Below are positions 23,501 through 35,668 of a DNA stretch of 64,000 bases, one piece after another (positions within the stretch are counted from its first letter, which is position 1; each line of letters starts with the position of its first letter). Made by a program: the position numbers and the translations under genes. The notes beneath the pieces are model-generated. The model was given only the letters and a program-made list of their open reading frames with translations, ran no database searches and was not told the DNA's origin. The DNA comes from Rattus norvegicus (taxonomy: Eukaryota; Chordata; Mammalia; Rodentia; Muridae): assembly GCF_036323735.1 (NCBI RefSeq), contig NW_026947396.1, positions 1 to 64,000 of the forward strand, read 5' to 3'.

Positions 23501-24230
23501 CAGCCAACCTAACTAGATAAGATAGGTGAAGGTAAGAATTGCATTCTTCCAGGAATCGGAAAAAGATTTTTCCTGAGAGACAATGATACAGCATGTCAAA
23601 AACAGAAGTGAATGCTAGTAAAAAACCAGTGAACTAAAAACGGACCTGTTCTTGGTAAACTTAAAAAAAGGATTAGAAGAGCTTAAGGTACTTTCAACAC
23701 CATAAGAACTACAATGCCAATGAACCAGGGCTTTCTCTTACTGTACGAATACACAAAGAAAGTACATGGACTGAGGAATGGCTCCAAATTCATATGTGGC
23801 AATGGATGTAATTTTTGATCAACATTGGAAAGAGAAGCCCTTGTCCTCCCTTGTACATCTTTCAGTTCAAGGGAATGTCATGCGGGAGAAAGGTTAGTTA
23901 GAGAAAAAGGAAATGGGAATGTGTAGGGATCTTATGCTCAGGAAACTCAGAAAGGAAATAATATTTGAAATTTAAATATAGAAACATCCAGTTAAAAAAA
24001 ACAATAAAATATGCTAAAAATAAAAAAGAAAGATATAAAAGAAAGTAAAAGCTGTCAAGTAATCACACATATTGACTCGTAAATGTGAAGTGGCAGAGTA
24101 ATACTTGTGGAAAGACTGAGATGATGAAGTCTCAACTAGAAGCACTTCTGTCACGTTAATATTAGTGGCAGACAAAAAAATCACTATTGGTGTCCAAAGC
24201 ATGTTGTTTACTTCGAGATAGCAACACAAT
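21995..24230 (+). repeat. Array copy c6
   Basis: A complete unit of about 2.23 kb with inner-type wording ('caacattggaaagagaagcc' near 23,820). The L1 3' UTR-like part is about 23,500-23,995. Confidence 0.85.
23440..23498. repeat. (AT)n microsatellite in c6
   Basis: About 59 bases of alternating A and T at the same unit position as in c5. Confidence 0.95.
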
Positions 24231-25672
24231 ATTTGTACTTCCCTTCTTCGTTAGTACCTTTCTTCTTGACAAAAACAGTAAAGGTCATGAGCTCTGGAAA
24301 ACAATTGTGCTCTTCACAATACTTGGGTTTTGTAATAAAGAAATGAATGATATAAACTATTTGAATTTTAGGAACCATAAGAACAGGGAAGTTCCGATGC
24401 TTCTAAGAGACTTGCAGCTCATGATTCCCATATGTGGAAGGTTCAAAAAAGGCTATCTCTTTAGCGATCCCACACAAATCCTACCTTGGACTCACTAAGC
24501 TTTCCAAGGACCACATATGCCTTTCTTTTTTTTAAAAAAAAACAAGACAGAAAGCCAGCTTATTCCCCTTCTCATATCTCTTCATCTTCTTTTTTCTCAC
24601 GCCCAAATAACTGTTTACTCTGAATTAGAGGCCAATTAGTAAACCCTAGAGGTAATGAAGGAACATCTGAAGATCAGTTGCAGTCACAGCAATCCTTGTG
24701 ACATCACAGAAGAAGCTTTGGCTCTCAAGGATACCAGAGATTTTTCATGAATGAACTAATGATGATGTCTCTAAGACCTGCCATGGCCTATCTGCTAAAG
24801 AGCTTTCCTTACATTGACTAGATTTGAGGGTGCCCTTTCCAGGTATGTCTTCTGTGACACAGTGGAAATGTTTACATACTCCATCTCTCTAAAGCTAGTG
24901 ACTTCTCTTTGCTTCATTAGTGGTTACATGCTCTGAATGGACAAAGTTATTCAGGGTCTTGGCATGGGTCGATGAGATTTAGGAACAGGAGTGTAGAAGA
25001 TTCTTCTAGATAATATTTTCATTCTCAGGTTCATTCCTGTGACACAGTTCAATTTTTTTCGTTTTCTATTTCCCAAAGGCCAGTTATTCCCTACAGACCT
25101 TTAATTGAATGCATGTGTATTTCAATTTTTATTGTATATTCCTTGATAGGTGACTTTATACATATTCCTGAATGTGTACTGAAAATTCTTTTTTCCACTT
25201 CTATTTTCTTCAATGATTTTCGCAACAAAGGCACCCAGCTCTAGAGTGATTATAACCCTGTAAATTGGGTGTACCTACTTCAAGTGGTAAACACCAAATT
25301 ACTATTAAATCCTAACATTTCCACATATAAGTAAAGCATAAGACCACATGTAGTATAGAATTTGGTTCTCAGGTCCGTTTTGATCTCGGTTCTTCTGTTC
25401 CAGTGTCTCAGGGCTAGATTTGAGGTTTTTGGATGTTTTACCATGATTCTTTCTTGAGGCCAAACATAAGATAGAGAAGGATAGGAAGTGATAAGAATGG
25501 CTTCAGGACCAGGGAGACCTCATCTTCAATAGTTTCATAAGAACAAGAGGGAATCTATTTGCCAATGCAATTTGTGGATTCTACATTCTTGACCTAGTTG
25601 CACTGAATCCATGTTAAAATTCCCCCTAACTTCATAACTGTTGGAGCCACCAAAAGTATATTCATATATATC

Positions 25673-25715
<43 letters not shown>

Positions 25716-25740
25716 CATTATATATATATCATACGTATAT

Positions 25741-25802
<62 letters not shown>

Positions 25803-26540
25803 ATCAGCCACCAAAACTAGATAAGATTTATGAAGCTAAGAAGTGCATTCTACCAGGAACTGGATATAGATATTTCCTGAGAGACACAGTTAGAGCATGT
25901 CTAATACAGAAGTGAATGTTAGTGGAAAACCAGTGAACTGAAAACGGACATCTTGTTGGTAGATTTTGAGACAGTATTACAATTGTTGAAGGTGCTGTTA
26001 ACTACAAAAGAACAACATTCTCAATGACCCAGAGCTTTCTGGTACTAGACCAATATTCAAAGAATGAACATAGACAGAAATATGGCTCCAAATGCATATG
26101 TGGCAGAGGATTGCTTTTTTGGCACCAATGGAAGGAGAAGCCCTTGGTCCTACCTTGGTTTGTCTCCCAGTTTAAGGGAATGTCAAAGGGCAGAATTATG
26201 GTTAGAGAAGAAGGGATTGTGAACAGGTTGTGATTTAATGGGCAGGAAACTGAGAAAGGAAATAATATTTTAAACGTAAATATAGACTCATTCAGTTTAA
26301 AATCACTTAAATTGATAAAAAATTTAAAAAAGAAAGAAATAAAAGTAAAGAAAACTTCCAACTAATCACAGTTATTTACTCAGAAATCTAAATTGGTATT
26401 CAGAGTAATACTTGTAGTAAGACAAAGATGATGAAGTCTCAACTAGAAGCACTTCTTTCTCCGAGATATCCGTGTCAGACACAAAATGCACTATAGGTAT
26501 CCAAAGCTTGGAGGAGTTTACTCTGACCTGAGGACCCAAT
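24230..26540 (+). repeat. Array copy c7
   Basis: A unit of about 2.31 kb. It is more diverged, with outer-type wording ('caccaatggaaggagaagcc' near 26,122). The L1 3' UTR-like part is about 25,805-26,300. Confidence 0.85.
25658..25803. repeat. Compound AT/CA microsatellite in c7
   Basis: Blocks of TA, then CA, then TA again, about 145 bases, at the same unit position as the c5 and c6 expansions. Confidence 0.95.
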
Positions 26541-27984
26541 ACTTGTCTTTACCTCCTTCCTTAGGACCTTTTTCTTCTGGGCAAAAAGAAAAAAAGGCCA
26601 TAGATCTCAGAAAAACAACTGTGCCCTCTCAAAATTTTGCTTTGTAATTAGGAAATGAATGATATAAAACCTTTGACATCCAGGAACCATAAGAACAGGG
26701 AAGTCCAGATGCTTCTGTGAAGCTTCCAGCTCTTGATTCCCATATGTGTAAGTCTCAGATCAAGTCTATCTCTTCAGCGATACCACTCCAACCCTTCCAA
26801 GGGCTCCCTGAACTTGTCAAAGTACCACTTATTTTTCCTTTTATTTCATACAAAGACAGAAGGTCAGCTTCTTTCTCCCCATCTCTGATCTCTTTATCCT
26901 TTTTGTTCTCACTCCCAAATGGCTGTTTACTCTGAATTAGTGGCCAATTAGCAAACCGGAGAGTTACTGAGGGAATATGTGAGAGGCAGTTCCTGTCAGG
27001 ACAGTAATTGTTACATCACAGAAGAAGCTAGGGCTCTCCTAGTTACAATAAATTTGTCATGGAGGTCCTATTTATGATGTCACTGAGAACTGCCATCTCC
27101 TACATGCTAAACAGCTTTCCTTACATTTACCAGATTCGAAGGTGTCCTTTCCAGGTATGTCTCCTGTGACACACTGGAAACCTTTATGTACTCAATCTCT
27201 CTTAAGGTAGAGACTTATCTCTGCTCCACTAATGGTCACATGCTCTGAATGGGGAAAGTTAGCCAGAGGCATGGCTTGGGTCTCTAAGATCTAGGAATAT
27301 GGAGTGCAGGAGATTCTACTGGATAATAATTTTATTCCCAGTTCCATTCCTCTGGCCTATAGTTCAATTTCCTCAGATATCTCTCTTTTCTAAAGGCCAA
27401 TATTTTCCCTACAGACCTTTAATTGAGTGAATATTTTATTACATTTTGTTATTGTACATTCCTTGATAGTGGACTTTATATATATTGCTGAATGTGTACT
27501 CCAATGTTCTATTATCCTATTCCATTTTTTGCTCTGATTTTAGAAAAAAGGGGGCCCAGTTCTAAAGTGAATATAATAGTGTAAATATTCTGTATCTACT
27601 TAAATGATAAACTCCTAAATCCTTATTTTATCCAAAAATTACCTGACATTAGTAAAGGAAAGGACAACATAGACTATATAATGTGGTTCTGCAGTGGCAT
27701 TAGATAGCAGTTCTCTAATATCTACCTTCCAGTGTTTCCATGGCCAGATTTGAGGGTTTTGGATGTTTTACCATGTTTCTTTATTCAGTCCAAACATAAA
27801 GTTCATGACATGGGCTGGGAGAGGAGTGGCTTGAAGTCCAGTGAATCTTCTACTTCAGTAGGTTCATAAGAATAGGAAGGAGTCTATATGGCTTTGTCAT
27901 TTGTGGATTCTAAAATCTTAACCTAGTAGTGCAGAATCCATGTTAAAAATCCACCAAACACCATAGCTGTATAAGGGACCAAAT

Positions 27985-28107
27985 ATATCCTCGTCATTCT
28001 GATTGGTGTGCTGTGGAAACTCAGGATTTTTTTTCTTTATTTCCGTTTACCTGATTGCAAAGGATGTTGATATTCCTCATTTGAGAATTCATTGTTTAGC
28101 TCTACAG
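27985..28107 (-). repeat. L1 ORF2 fragment inside c8, antisense
   Basis: 'cattctgattggtgtgctgt' through 'gaattcattgtttagctct' is the reverse complement of the L1 ORF2 3' region. It is nearly the same as 35,908-36,048 and shares unusual variants with it. Confidence 0.8.
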
Positions 28108-28113
28108 ACACAG

Positions 28114-28133
28114 AAACACACACACACCACACG

Positions 28134-28172
<39 letters not shown>
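28114..28172. repeat. (CA)n microsatellite in c8
   Basis: CA repeat with a few CG interruptions, directly before the L1 3' UTR-like segment. Confidence 0.95.
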
Positions 28173-28174
<2 letters not shown>

Positions 28175-28834
28175 TCAGCAACCAGATGTAGATAAGAGTG
28201 TTGAAGCTAAGGAGTCTATGCTGCCAGTGAACTGAAAATTGACATCTTGTTGGTAGGGTTTGAAAAAGGATTAAAAGAGCTAAAGGTGCTTTCAACACCA
28301 TAAGAACAACAATGCAAATGCAACAGAGATTTCTGGTAATAAACCAATATTCAAAGACTGTACATGGAAAGAACTATGGCTCCAACTGCATATGTTGCAA
28401 AGGATGGCCTTGGGGTCACCAATGGAAGGAGAAGTCATTGGGTTTGACTCCAAGTTCAAGGCAATGTCAGGGGGCAGTAAGGTGGGTTATAGAAGAAGGG
28501 GAGCAGAATTGTATAGGCTAATTATGGAAAAGAAACTGGGAAAGGAAATAACATTTGAAATTCAAATGTAGAAATATCCAGTTAAAAAAGCAATAAAATT
28601 TTATAAAAAATAAAAACAATGAAAGAAAGAAAAGAAATCTGCCAGCTAATCAAACCTATTGACTCAGAAATCTAAAGAGTCACTGTCAGAGAATGATATT
28701 CAGAGTAATACTAGTGGAAAGACTGAGATGATGAAGTCTCAACTAGAAGCTCTTCTCCTCCAGATATCAGTGTTATAAACAAATTACACAATAGGAATCC
28801 AAAGCATGGAGGTGTTTACACTGCTGAGGAGACC

Positions 28835-29740
28835 ATACTTTTCTTTCCTTTGTTTCTTTGGACCTTTTTCTTCAGAGCAAAAAGAGTAAAAGCCACGAGC
28901 TCTGAGAAGAACAAATGTGCCCTTCCCAACAACTGGCTTTTACATTGAAGAAATTGATTACATAAACGCTCTGACTTCCAGGAACCATATCAAGCAGGGA
29001 AATCCAGATGATTCTAAGAAGATCGCAGCTCCTAATTCCCATGTGTGGAAGGCTCAGATAAAGGCTACTACTTCTGCAATCCCACTCAATACGTACCCAA
29101 GACTCACTGAACTTTCCCATGGACCAGATTTGAGGGTGCCCTTTCCAAGAGTGTCTCCTGTGACATACTGGAAACCTTTACATATTATATATCTTTAAAG
29201 CTAGAGACTTCTCTTTGCTTCATTAGTACTTACATGTTCGGAATAGAGAATGTTGGTCAGGGACTTGGCATGGGTAAAAAAGATCTAGGAACATGGTGTG
29301 GAGGAGAATATTCTGGATAATAATTTCACTTCCACGTCCATTCCTGTGACATACAGTTCAAGTTCCTAGGTTTTCTCTGTTTCCTAAAGTCCAATATTTT
29401 CCCTCCAGACGTTAAATTGAATGAATATTGTATTACATTTTCTTATTGTACATTCTTTGAAAGAGGACTTTATATATATTCCTGAATGTGTACTCAAAAA
29501 TTCTGTTTTCTAATTTTATAATTATAATTATAAAATTATAATTATAAAAATTATTAATTATAATTTTATATTTTTGTAATGATATTGGCAACAAAGTGGG
29601 CCCAGCTAAAGCGTGAATATAACAATATAAATATTGTATACCTACTTCTAATGATAATGTCCCAAATCCTTATTTTATACGAAAATTACCAGCCATCAAT
29701 AAAGCAAAGGAGAACATAGACCCTAGAATACGGTTCTAAA
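28835..29740 (+). repeat. Array copy c9 (partial, right edge)
   Basis: Starts with the diverged anchor near 28,855. A deletion near 29,124 joins 'tttcccatggaccag' to 'atttgagggtgcccttt'. Unit homology ends near 29,735 before the L1 3' UTR-like part. Confidence 0.75.
29510..29572. repeat. AT-rich palindromic insertion in c9
   Basis: Repeated 'ataattata' and 'tataatt' words form an inverted, AT-only block that is absent from the same phrase in other units. Confidence 0.8.
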
Positions 29741-29746
29741 TTTCTT

Positions 29747-30220
29747 TTAGGCTTGAAAAATTTTGCCTAGAAAGTTTTGTAGTTGTATTTGTGTCTTTAT
29801 CCCTCCACTGGTGTCCTTCCGGGCTACAGGAGTTGGCCTCTTAATGTTCCATATCACCAATGTAAGTCACAGCTTCGGTAAACCCCATTGATTCGTGCGC
29901 ACCTTCATTATCCCGGACTCTTTCTCTTCCTGGAGATTACCTCCTCATCTCTGAAAGTTCAAGATATCCTTTCCTTCTCCTGACTATCGGGTCATATCTC
30001 CTCTCCCTTCCCACACAGGATCCATTTTCCTCTTCCTTCCATCTCCCATCTATTTCCTTCCCTCAATCGGCCTCCTAGACAATTTTATGCCCATTCTACA
30101 TGAGACTCAATCATATGCACTTGGGGCATTCTTCTTGTGTATCTTCTTTGTATCTATGAGCTTAGTGGAGAATGTCCTGTAGTTTACGGATAATATTACT
30201 TATAATTGAGCAATTTCAAA
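29747..30220 (-). repeat. L1 fragment, antisense (3' region)
   Basis: The sequence ends with a diverged reverse complement of the L1 phrase 'cacttataagtggatattag' near 30,190-30,215. The preceding CT-rich block with 'catgagactcaatcatatgc' fits an older L1 3' region. It abuts the right end of the array. Confidence 0.55.
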
Positions 30221-31036
30221 AACCCTGCTGGATCATATTTTTATATTAGTATTCAACTTTGAAAATGATAATTTAATATGTGTGAATGTCTGGAGGAACA
30301 AATTTAAGTAAAAAGAAACTTAAAACATAGATCAAATCACAGATTTTAAAAGTTGACCTAATAATAAAATTGTCTACTATCATAAAGTTTGATTATATCA
30401 CAGGCAATTTTTTAAGTGGTACAATAAATTTGGCAGACAAATGATGTTTTTACCAAATAATTATGGATAATTTGACTAAGATCAAATAAGATAAATATAT
30501 TATTTCCATTTTGATATCACTTGCTGGCATTTTTCCTCAAACATGATGTATATAGCATTAAACATAATGGTATTAGATTTAAATTTTAATATTTATTTTA
30601 ACCTAACCTATAAAGTAACAGGTTGTCTTATTTTATTCTTGTTGACATTCAACCTCATCCTCGCTTTTTCACTTCTTTATTCCTTCCTGTCCTATGTCCC
30701 TCACCACTTATACTAGTCTCACTTCATTAGTCTTACATCTACATCCATATCCCACATGTTCAATATCTTCCATGGCACACTGTTTAAAACCCAACTTTCT
30801 AATGTCTGCGACCTATATCAGTTAAATAAACTCAAACCATCCACAGCTTCACATAAATACAAGTATATTAGAAGGAGATTCTATGATCTATATGAGGAAG
30901 AACACTTGGTATTTGCCTTTCTGAGTCTTTGCTACCTTACTCGGTATATTTTCTAGTTACATTTATTTTCCTGAAACCATGATAGTTTAGTTTTCCTAGG
31001 GCTTAATGAAATACCATTTCGTATATTGTCATATTC

Positions 31037-31245
31037 TTTTTTTTTAACAGTGAAATGTGTGCTTTTATTACAGGACTCGTTCTATCCTTTATGCAGATAG
31101 ATTGCCAATTCAGAGAATTATAGGACGAACCAGACCATATCCGGGCAACTTCTGACCCACTTTAATTTTTTTAAGTCTTTCCATAGATTTACAGCATCCA
31201 ATTTGAGGTCCATTGGCCCTATTCTGTCATATTCTTATGTATCTA
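31037..31245 (-). pseudogene. Possible 3' end of a processed retrocopy, parent unknown
   Basis: Read on the minus strand, the segment ends with 'gtaataaaagcacacatttc' and a short A-run at 31,037-31,045. A poly(A) signal lying about 20 bases before an A-tail is the layout of a reverse-transcribed mRNA end. I could not identify the parent. The possible coding end appears frame-disrupted. Confidence 0.35.
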
Positions 31246-32722
31246 CATATCAATGAACATTCCTTACTTTTCTCAATAAAACAACAATAGATTTTTTTGT
31301 GAATAATGATGAGAAAGCTCAGATAGAGAAGTCAAGATTAATTACTGACAAACTAAGAAAAAAACTTTAAAGATAAAAATTTGTGGTTATGTTAACTAGA
31401 TCAGTGTATGCTAAGGTTAATAAAGGTTGTGGTATATATAATGTTTTAATACTAATTAAAATTGTAGAATATTCATACTTTAGAGAATGTTTATAAAATT
31501 GTCCATCACTAAGTGATTTTCCACTAATAATTTAATTTTTTATAAAATATTTTTGTTATATATATATACATATATATATTTACCTATTTACCTTAAAAAT
31601 AAAGAACATTAAGAAGATACTGTCATAAAATTCTATAATAACACCAAAGACCTGTTAAATTAATTAAAAACGGATTAGAAGTTATGGAAAACCTCTTTAG
31701 TTAAAATAAGAGAATTAGAAAAGTGATAGCATTTTAATAGAAATGCACATGTCAAACAATATATTATAAAATCCTGAAACTATACTAAGATGGTTACTAT
31801 TCATTCCTATGTTCTAAGGATTCATCAATAAGCATGGTATATGAAGAGAAGGCATATATCAGAAAAATTTATTCATGTTTAACATACTAACTTTCTTCAT
31901 GAAACTCAAGCGGACAATTCTCTTTTTTGTTGCTTAAAAAGTTTGTACAAAGCACGGCTTTTGATTATAACATAATATTTCAAAACTATCATTAAATATG
32001 CAAAGATCTTAACACAAAACCCAGTGTTTTCAGAGCAACCATACAAACTTAAGAAGAAAAGAAAACATTTTTAAGTACATAGATATGCGTAATGAAGTCC
32101 CCACCTTACCAGTAACAGACGGGTCAAATTTATTGTTCTATATATTACCTAGAATACTCTATCCCAGTTCATTGTTCCTTAGCATATGTTTTTCCTCATC
32201 TTTCTCTGTTTCTTATCTTCTGAAAACAGGTGGTATTTCTCATAAAATTAGTTCAAATCATAAAATCTTCACTCAACAAAAAGAAAGTGTTTACATTAGA
32301 GGAAAACCAATTAAAGGTTCTCATTCTTTATTGTGCAAAATTTTATATTTGATTTTGTATGCTTAATATGCTTCTACACCTTAGTGATGACCTTTCAAGA
32401 TTGGCCTGAAATTCACCATTCTTAATTCACAATGTAAAAGCCCTTTAGCTAATCACTGAAAAGCCTTCAAAGTGTATTTACATAGGATTATTTAATAAAA
32501 ATTCAACTTATAGTTTAAGGGGAATAGTGATGTAAAGCACCTTTTCTTACATTTTCGGTGCCTTCAGATTATTTTATAGCTAAGTCATTTCATTAGAATG
32601 AAGAAAGAATTATTAACATCTTACTAAAATAAAATGAGAATTTTTTTCTCTGTATAATACGGAACTTATTCTTGAACATTTTTTTGACAGTGTTTCTTTT
32701 ATATCCCTGGCAGTACCAGAAA

Positions 32723-32725
<3 letters not shown>

Positions 32726-32786
<61 letters not shown>
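32726..32786. repeat. (TC)n microsatellite
   Basis: About 60 bases of TC next to the tail-distal end of the B1 fragment. The open frames across it on both strands are simple-repeat artefacts. Confidence 0.95.
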
Positions 32787-32789
<3 letters not shown>

Positions 32790-32809
32790 TTTTCTCTCTT
32801 TCTCTCTCT

Positions 32810-32899
32810 GTAGACCAAGCTGGCCTTGAACTTAGAGTTCTGCCTGCTTCTGCTCCCTAGTACTAAGATTAAAGGCCTGTGCAACCACACCGCGTGCTT
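32810..32899 (-). mobile_element. B1 SINE fragment, minus strand
   Basis: 'tagaccaagctggccttgaa' through 'taaaggcctgtgcaaccaca' is the reverse complement of the 5' half of B1, a 7SL-derived rodent SINE. Confidence 0.85.
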
Positions 32900-33916
32900 T
32901 TCTACATCTTTAACAAGCTCTTTTCTGATTATATTCCAAATCTTATGAAGTTAGTTCCCTAAAGTACCTAGAAGAAATCCAATACCAAAAATATATTTTG
33001 CATATCTCAGTCCCTCTTCCCGAGTTCCTCCTTGATCTAGTCTCCTAGCAAGCTCTCTGAAGGAACTGAAAACAATAAATGTTTGCTTTCATTACAGGAA
33101 TAAAGAAAAGGACTGTTTACTGCACAATCTCATGATATCACAGAACAATTCTTCCAACACTACAAAGTGAAATCTCATAAAAGGATGGGTACCCGAAGCC
33201 ACAGTTTATTACCTTCTATTTGGTTGTGCACACTGTGACCACCATTCATTTTAATCAGGTTTAACACAAAGGTAATCTCTGCCCCAAGAATCCATTTCTA
33301 CTATATTGACATATGCAGCCATGTTCAGTTAAATTTAAGCACCAACCGCTCCAAAGTAAGGATTTATAAAATATCCAACAGAAACATGGGAAGACATTCT
33401 ACAAAAATAAATTCATACCGAATAAATAAACAAAAGGTCTTTTACTTTTTGTAACACAACATCTATCCATTTTTATTATATTAATTGGTTCTGTGTACAT
33501 TCACAAGCAAAGAAAATTGAATTTAAGCCAGGAAACAACTTGTGAGATTTAGTTCTCTCTATTATTTAGACTATGAAGACTAAACTTAGATATCAATGCT
33601 TAATAGAAAGCAATTTTAAATGTTGTGTCATTTAACTTTTTCTCAGATTTTTTTGTATAATTGAAAAAGTATAGCTAAATCTTGTTATTTAATATTTTTC
33701 CCACTCCATTTTAATATCTACTTTAACTCTGAGTAATAAGTCCAAATGGGATCTGATTACATATATTGGCCACATATGTATTTTTCTAAAACTTATAAGG
33801 CAAAGTTTTATATGCTAGAATGTACACTTTTGGGAGTACTGGAATTTAGTTCATCCTTTTTCATTATTTTCTCTGAAAGACTATTATTTACTAATTTGTT
33901 TTAAATTTTTAGAAGT

Positions 33917-33919
<3 letters not shown>

Positions 33920-33948
<29 letters not shown>
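33920..33948. repeat. (TG)n microsatellite
   Basis: Short TG run followed by 'acatacatacat' words. Confidence 0.9.
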
Positions 33949-35559
33949 AGTGTGCCTGTTTGAGTATACATACATACATATACATGTTCATTTGATAATT
34001 CAAATATAATAAGACCAGAGAAAGTAGCTTGAGTGATATTGATAATTTATGGACACAGTTAATTTTTGTATATGATGTATATATAACCTTGAAAATATTT
34101 TCTGAGTATTTTTCAAAAGCAATTTTTAAATATGTACACTAGATCACACATGCTAATTGCATTCTTATCTTTTTCCACACTAATTTTATCTCATTGGATG
34201 TCTAGAAAGAAATACATGGATCCATGAATCATGTCTTAACTTCAACTGTAGGTAGAATCAATGATAGATCTTATTTTACTCACCTTTAGTTCATAAATTA
34301 TATATTTAATTTGCTCTATTTATATTAGAAACGTGTGCCATATATATATATATATTCATTGATAACTTCCTTCTGTCAACAAACATTAAGAATTAATTAT
34401 TTATATGCATTATTACAAAATCTAAGAACATTTAGTTTCTTCCATAATCAGCTACCATAATGCATAAATATTAGAACCATTTCCTGACTGACGCTATTAA
34501 CAAAAAGTACTTGATGTACCATTCCTATAAACATATTTTGATATTATCCATCAAAGTGTCTTCACGGAGATGTCTAACTTTTACTAAAGGGAAATATAGT
34601 AAAATTGTTATTATCTTTGAATCACAAATGATGTCAGTATTTTTTCCATTCTATATTTATTTAAATTGTAAAATACAGTTTTTTTTAAAATAAGGCATAG
34701 AAAAAAGGGACATATTGGCTATAGACAGCAAAAGAGACCAAAGAAATTAATCCTAAACTCTAATATTTGAGCCAATATCAGAAATGGGAAATGATATTTT
34801 ACTATTAATTTAATGAGACATAGTGTCATTTTTATTTAATAATTTTTCCTGAATATTTTATGTATTTTCAGTTCAAATGGTATATCCTTTCCTACCTTTC
34901 CCATAAACCCCCACTTCAGCTTCTTTTGAGGATGTTCCCATTCCCACCCACCCACCTCAACCTCAATCCTCTGGCATTACCCTACACTGGGGATATAAGT
35001 CTTCACAGTATTAAAGGCTTTTCCTTCCAATCATGCTCAACAGTGCATTTCTCTGCCACACATGTGGCTGGTATCGTGGGTTCCTCAATCTGTACTCACT
35101 AGTGGGTTGTTTAATCCCCCGAATATATAGTGGGATCTTGTTCGTTGGTGGTGTTGTTTTTCCTGGGGTTTTGCAAAATCACTTCAGATCATTAAGTATT
35201 TTCTCTAAAACTTCCATTGAAATCCCCTTGTTTAATCCAATGGTTAGCTGCAACCATCCTCATTTATATCAGTAGGGATCTGTCAGAGCCTCTCATGAGA
35301 CATCCATATCTGATTTCTATCAGCAAGGATTTGTTGGCATCAGCAATAAAGTCTGGATTGGGTGGCGGCATAGTGGATGGATCCCCACGTGGGGCAGTCT
35401 CTGGTTAACCCTTCTTCAGTCCCTGCTTGACTCTTTATCATTGTATTTCCTCCCATGAATATTTAGTTCCTTTTTCTTAGAAACAATGTAGCATCCACAT
35501 TTTGGTCTTCTTTATGCTTGGGCTTCATATGACCTGTGGATTCTTTCTTATGAATATGT

Positions 35560-35631
35560 TTGTGTGTGTGTGTGTGTGTGTGTTTATAATACAATATATA
35601 TGTATGTATGCACATATAATTATATACATAC

Positions 35632-35668
<37 letters not shown>
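35560..35668. repeat. Compound TG / ACAT / TA microsatellite
   Basis: (TG)n followed by TATG/ACAT words and a TA run, inside the antisense L1. Confidence 0.9.

Larger units (their letters stand above)
26540..28835 (+). repeat. Array copy c8
   Basis: A unit of about 2.29 kb with outer-type wording. At the simple-repeat site it holds an L1 fragment and a CA run instead of the AT run. The L1 3' UTR-like part is about 28,175-28,580. Confidence 0.8.
3230..29740 (+). repeat. Tandem array of a 2.2-2.3 kb unit (copies c0-c9)
   Basis: A phrase close to 'cttccttaggacctttt' recurs at about 5140 (diverged), 7316, 8672, 10940, 13250, 22020, 24250, 26560 and 28855. Full spacings are about 2.2-2.3 kb. The 7.3-8.7 kb copy is shortened by deletions and the 13.2-22.0 kb copy is lengthened by a provirus. 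All copies point the same way. In order a unit holds: a 5' part with a recurring open frame; a part containing 'gacatcacagaagaagctag'; a part containing 'gtgtactcaaaaattctg'; an AT-rich simple-repeat site; an L1 3' UTR-like segment; and a linker. Copies are visibly diverged. Over about 118 bases at the phrase, c4 and c5 differ at about eight positions. Confidence 0.9.
30221..34845. other. AT-rich sequence, no host gene seen
   Basis: Apart from the small elements listed separately, this stretch has only short open frames with no recognisable product and looks like ordinary non-coding DNA. It holds a short TA run near 31,558-31,580 and another near 34,340-34,355. Confidence 0.6.

Noticed and set aside
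32699..32890. Arg/Glu-rich minus-strand frame
   Set aside because: It is a translation of the TC microsatellite plus the B1 fragment.
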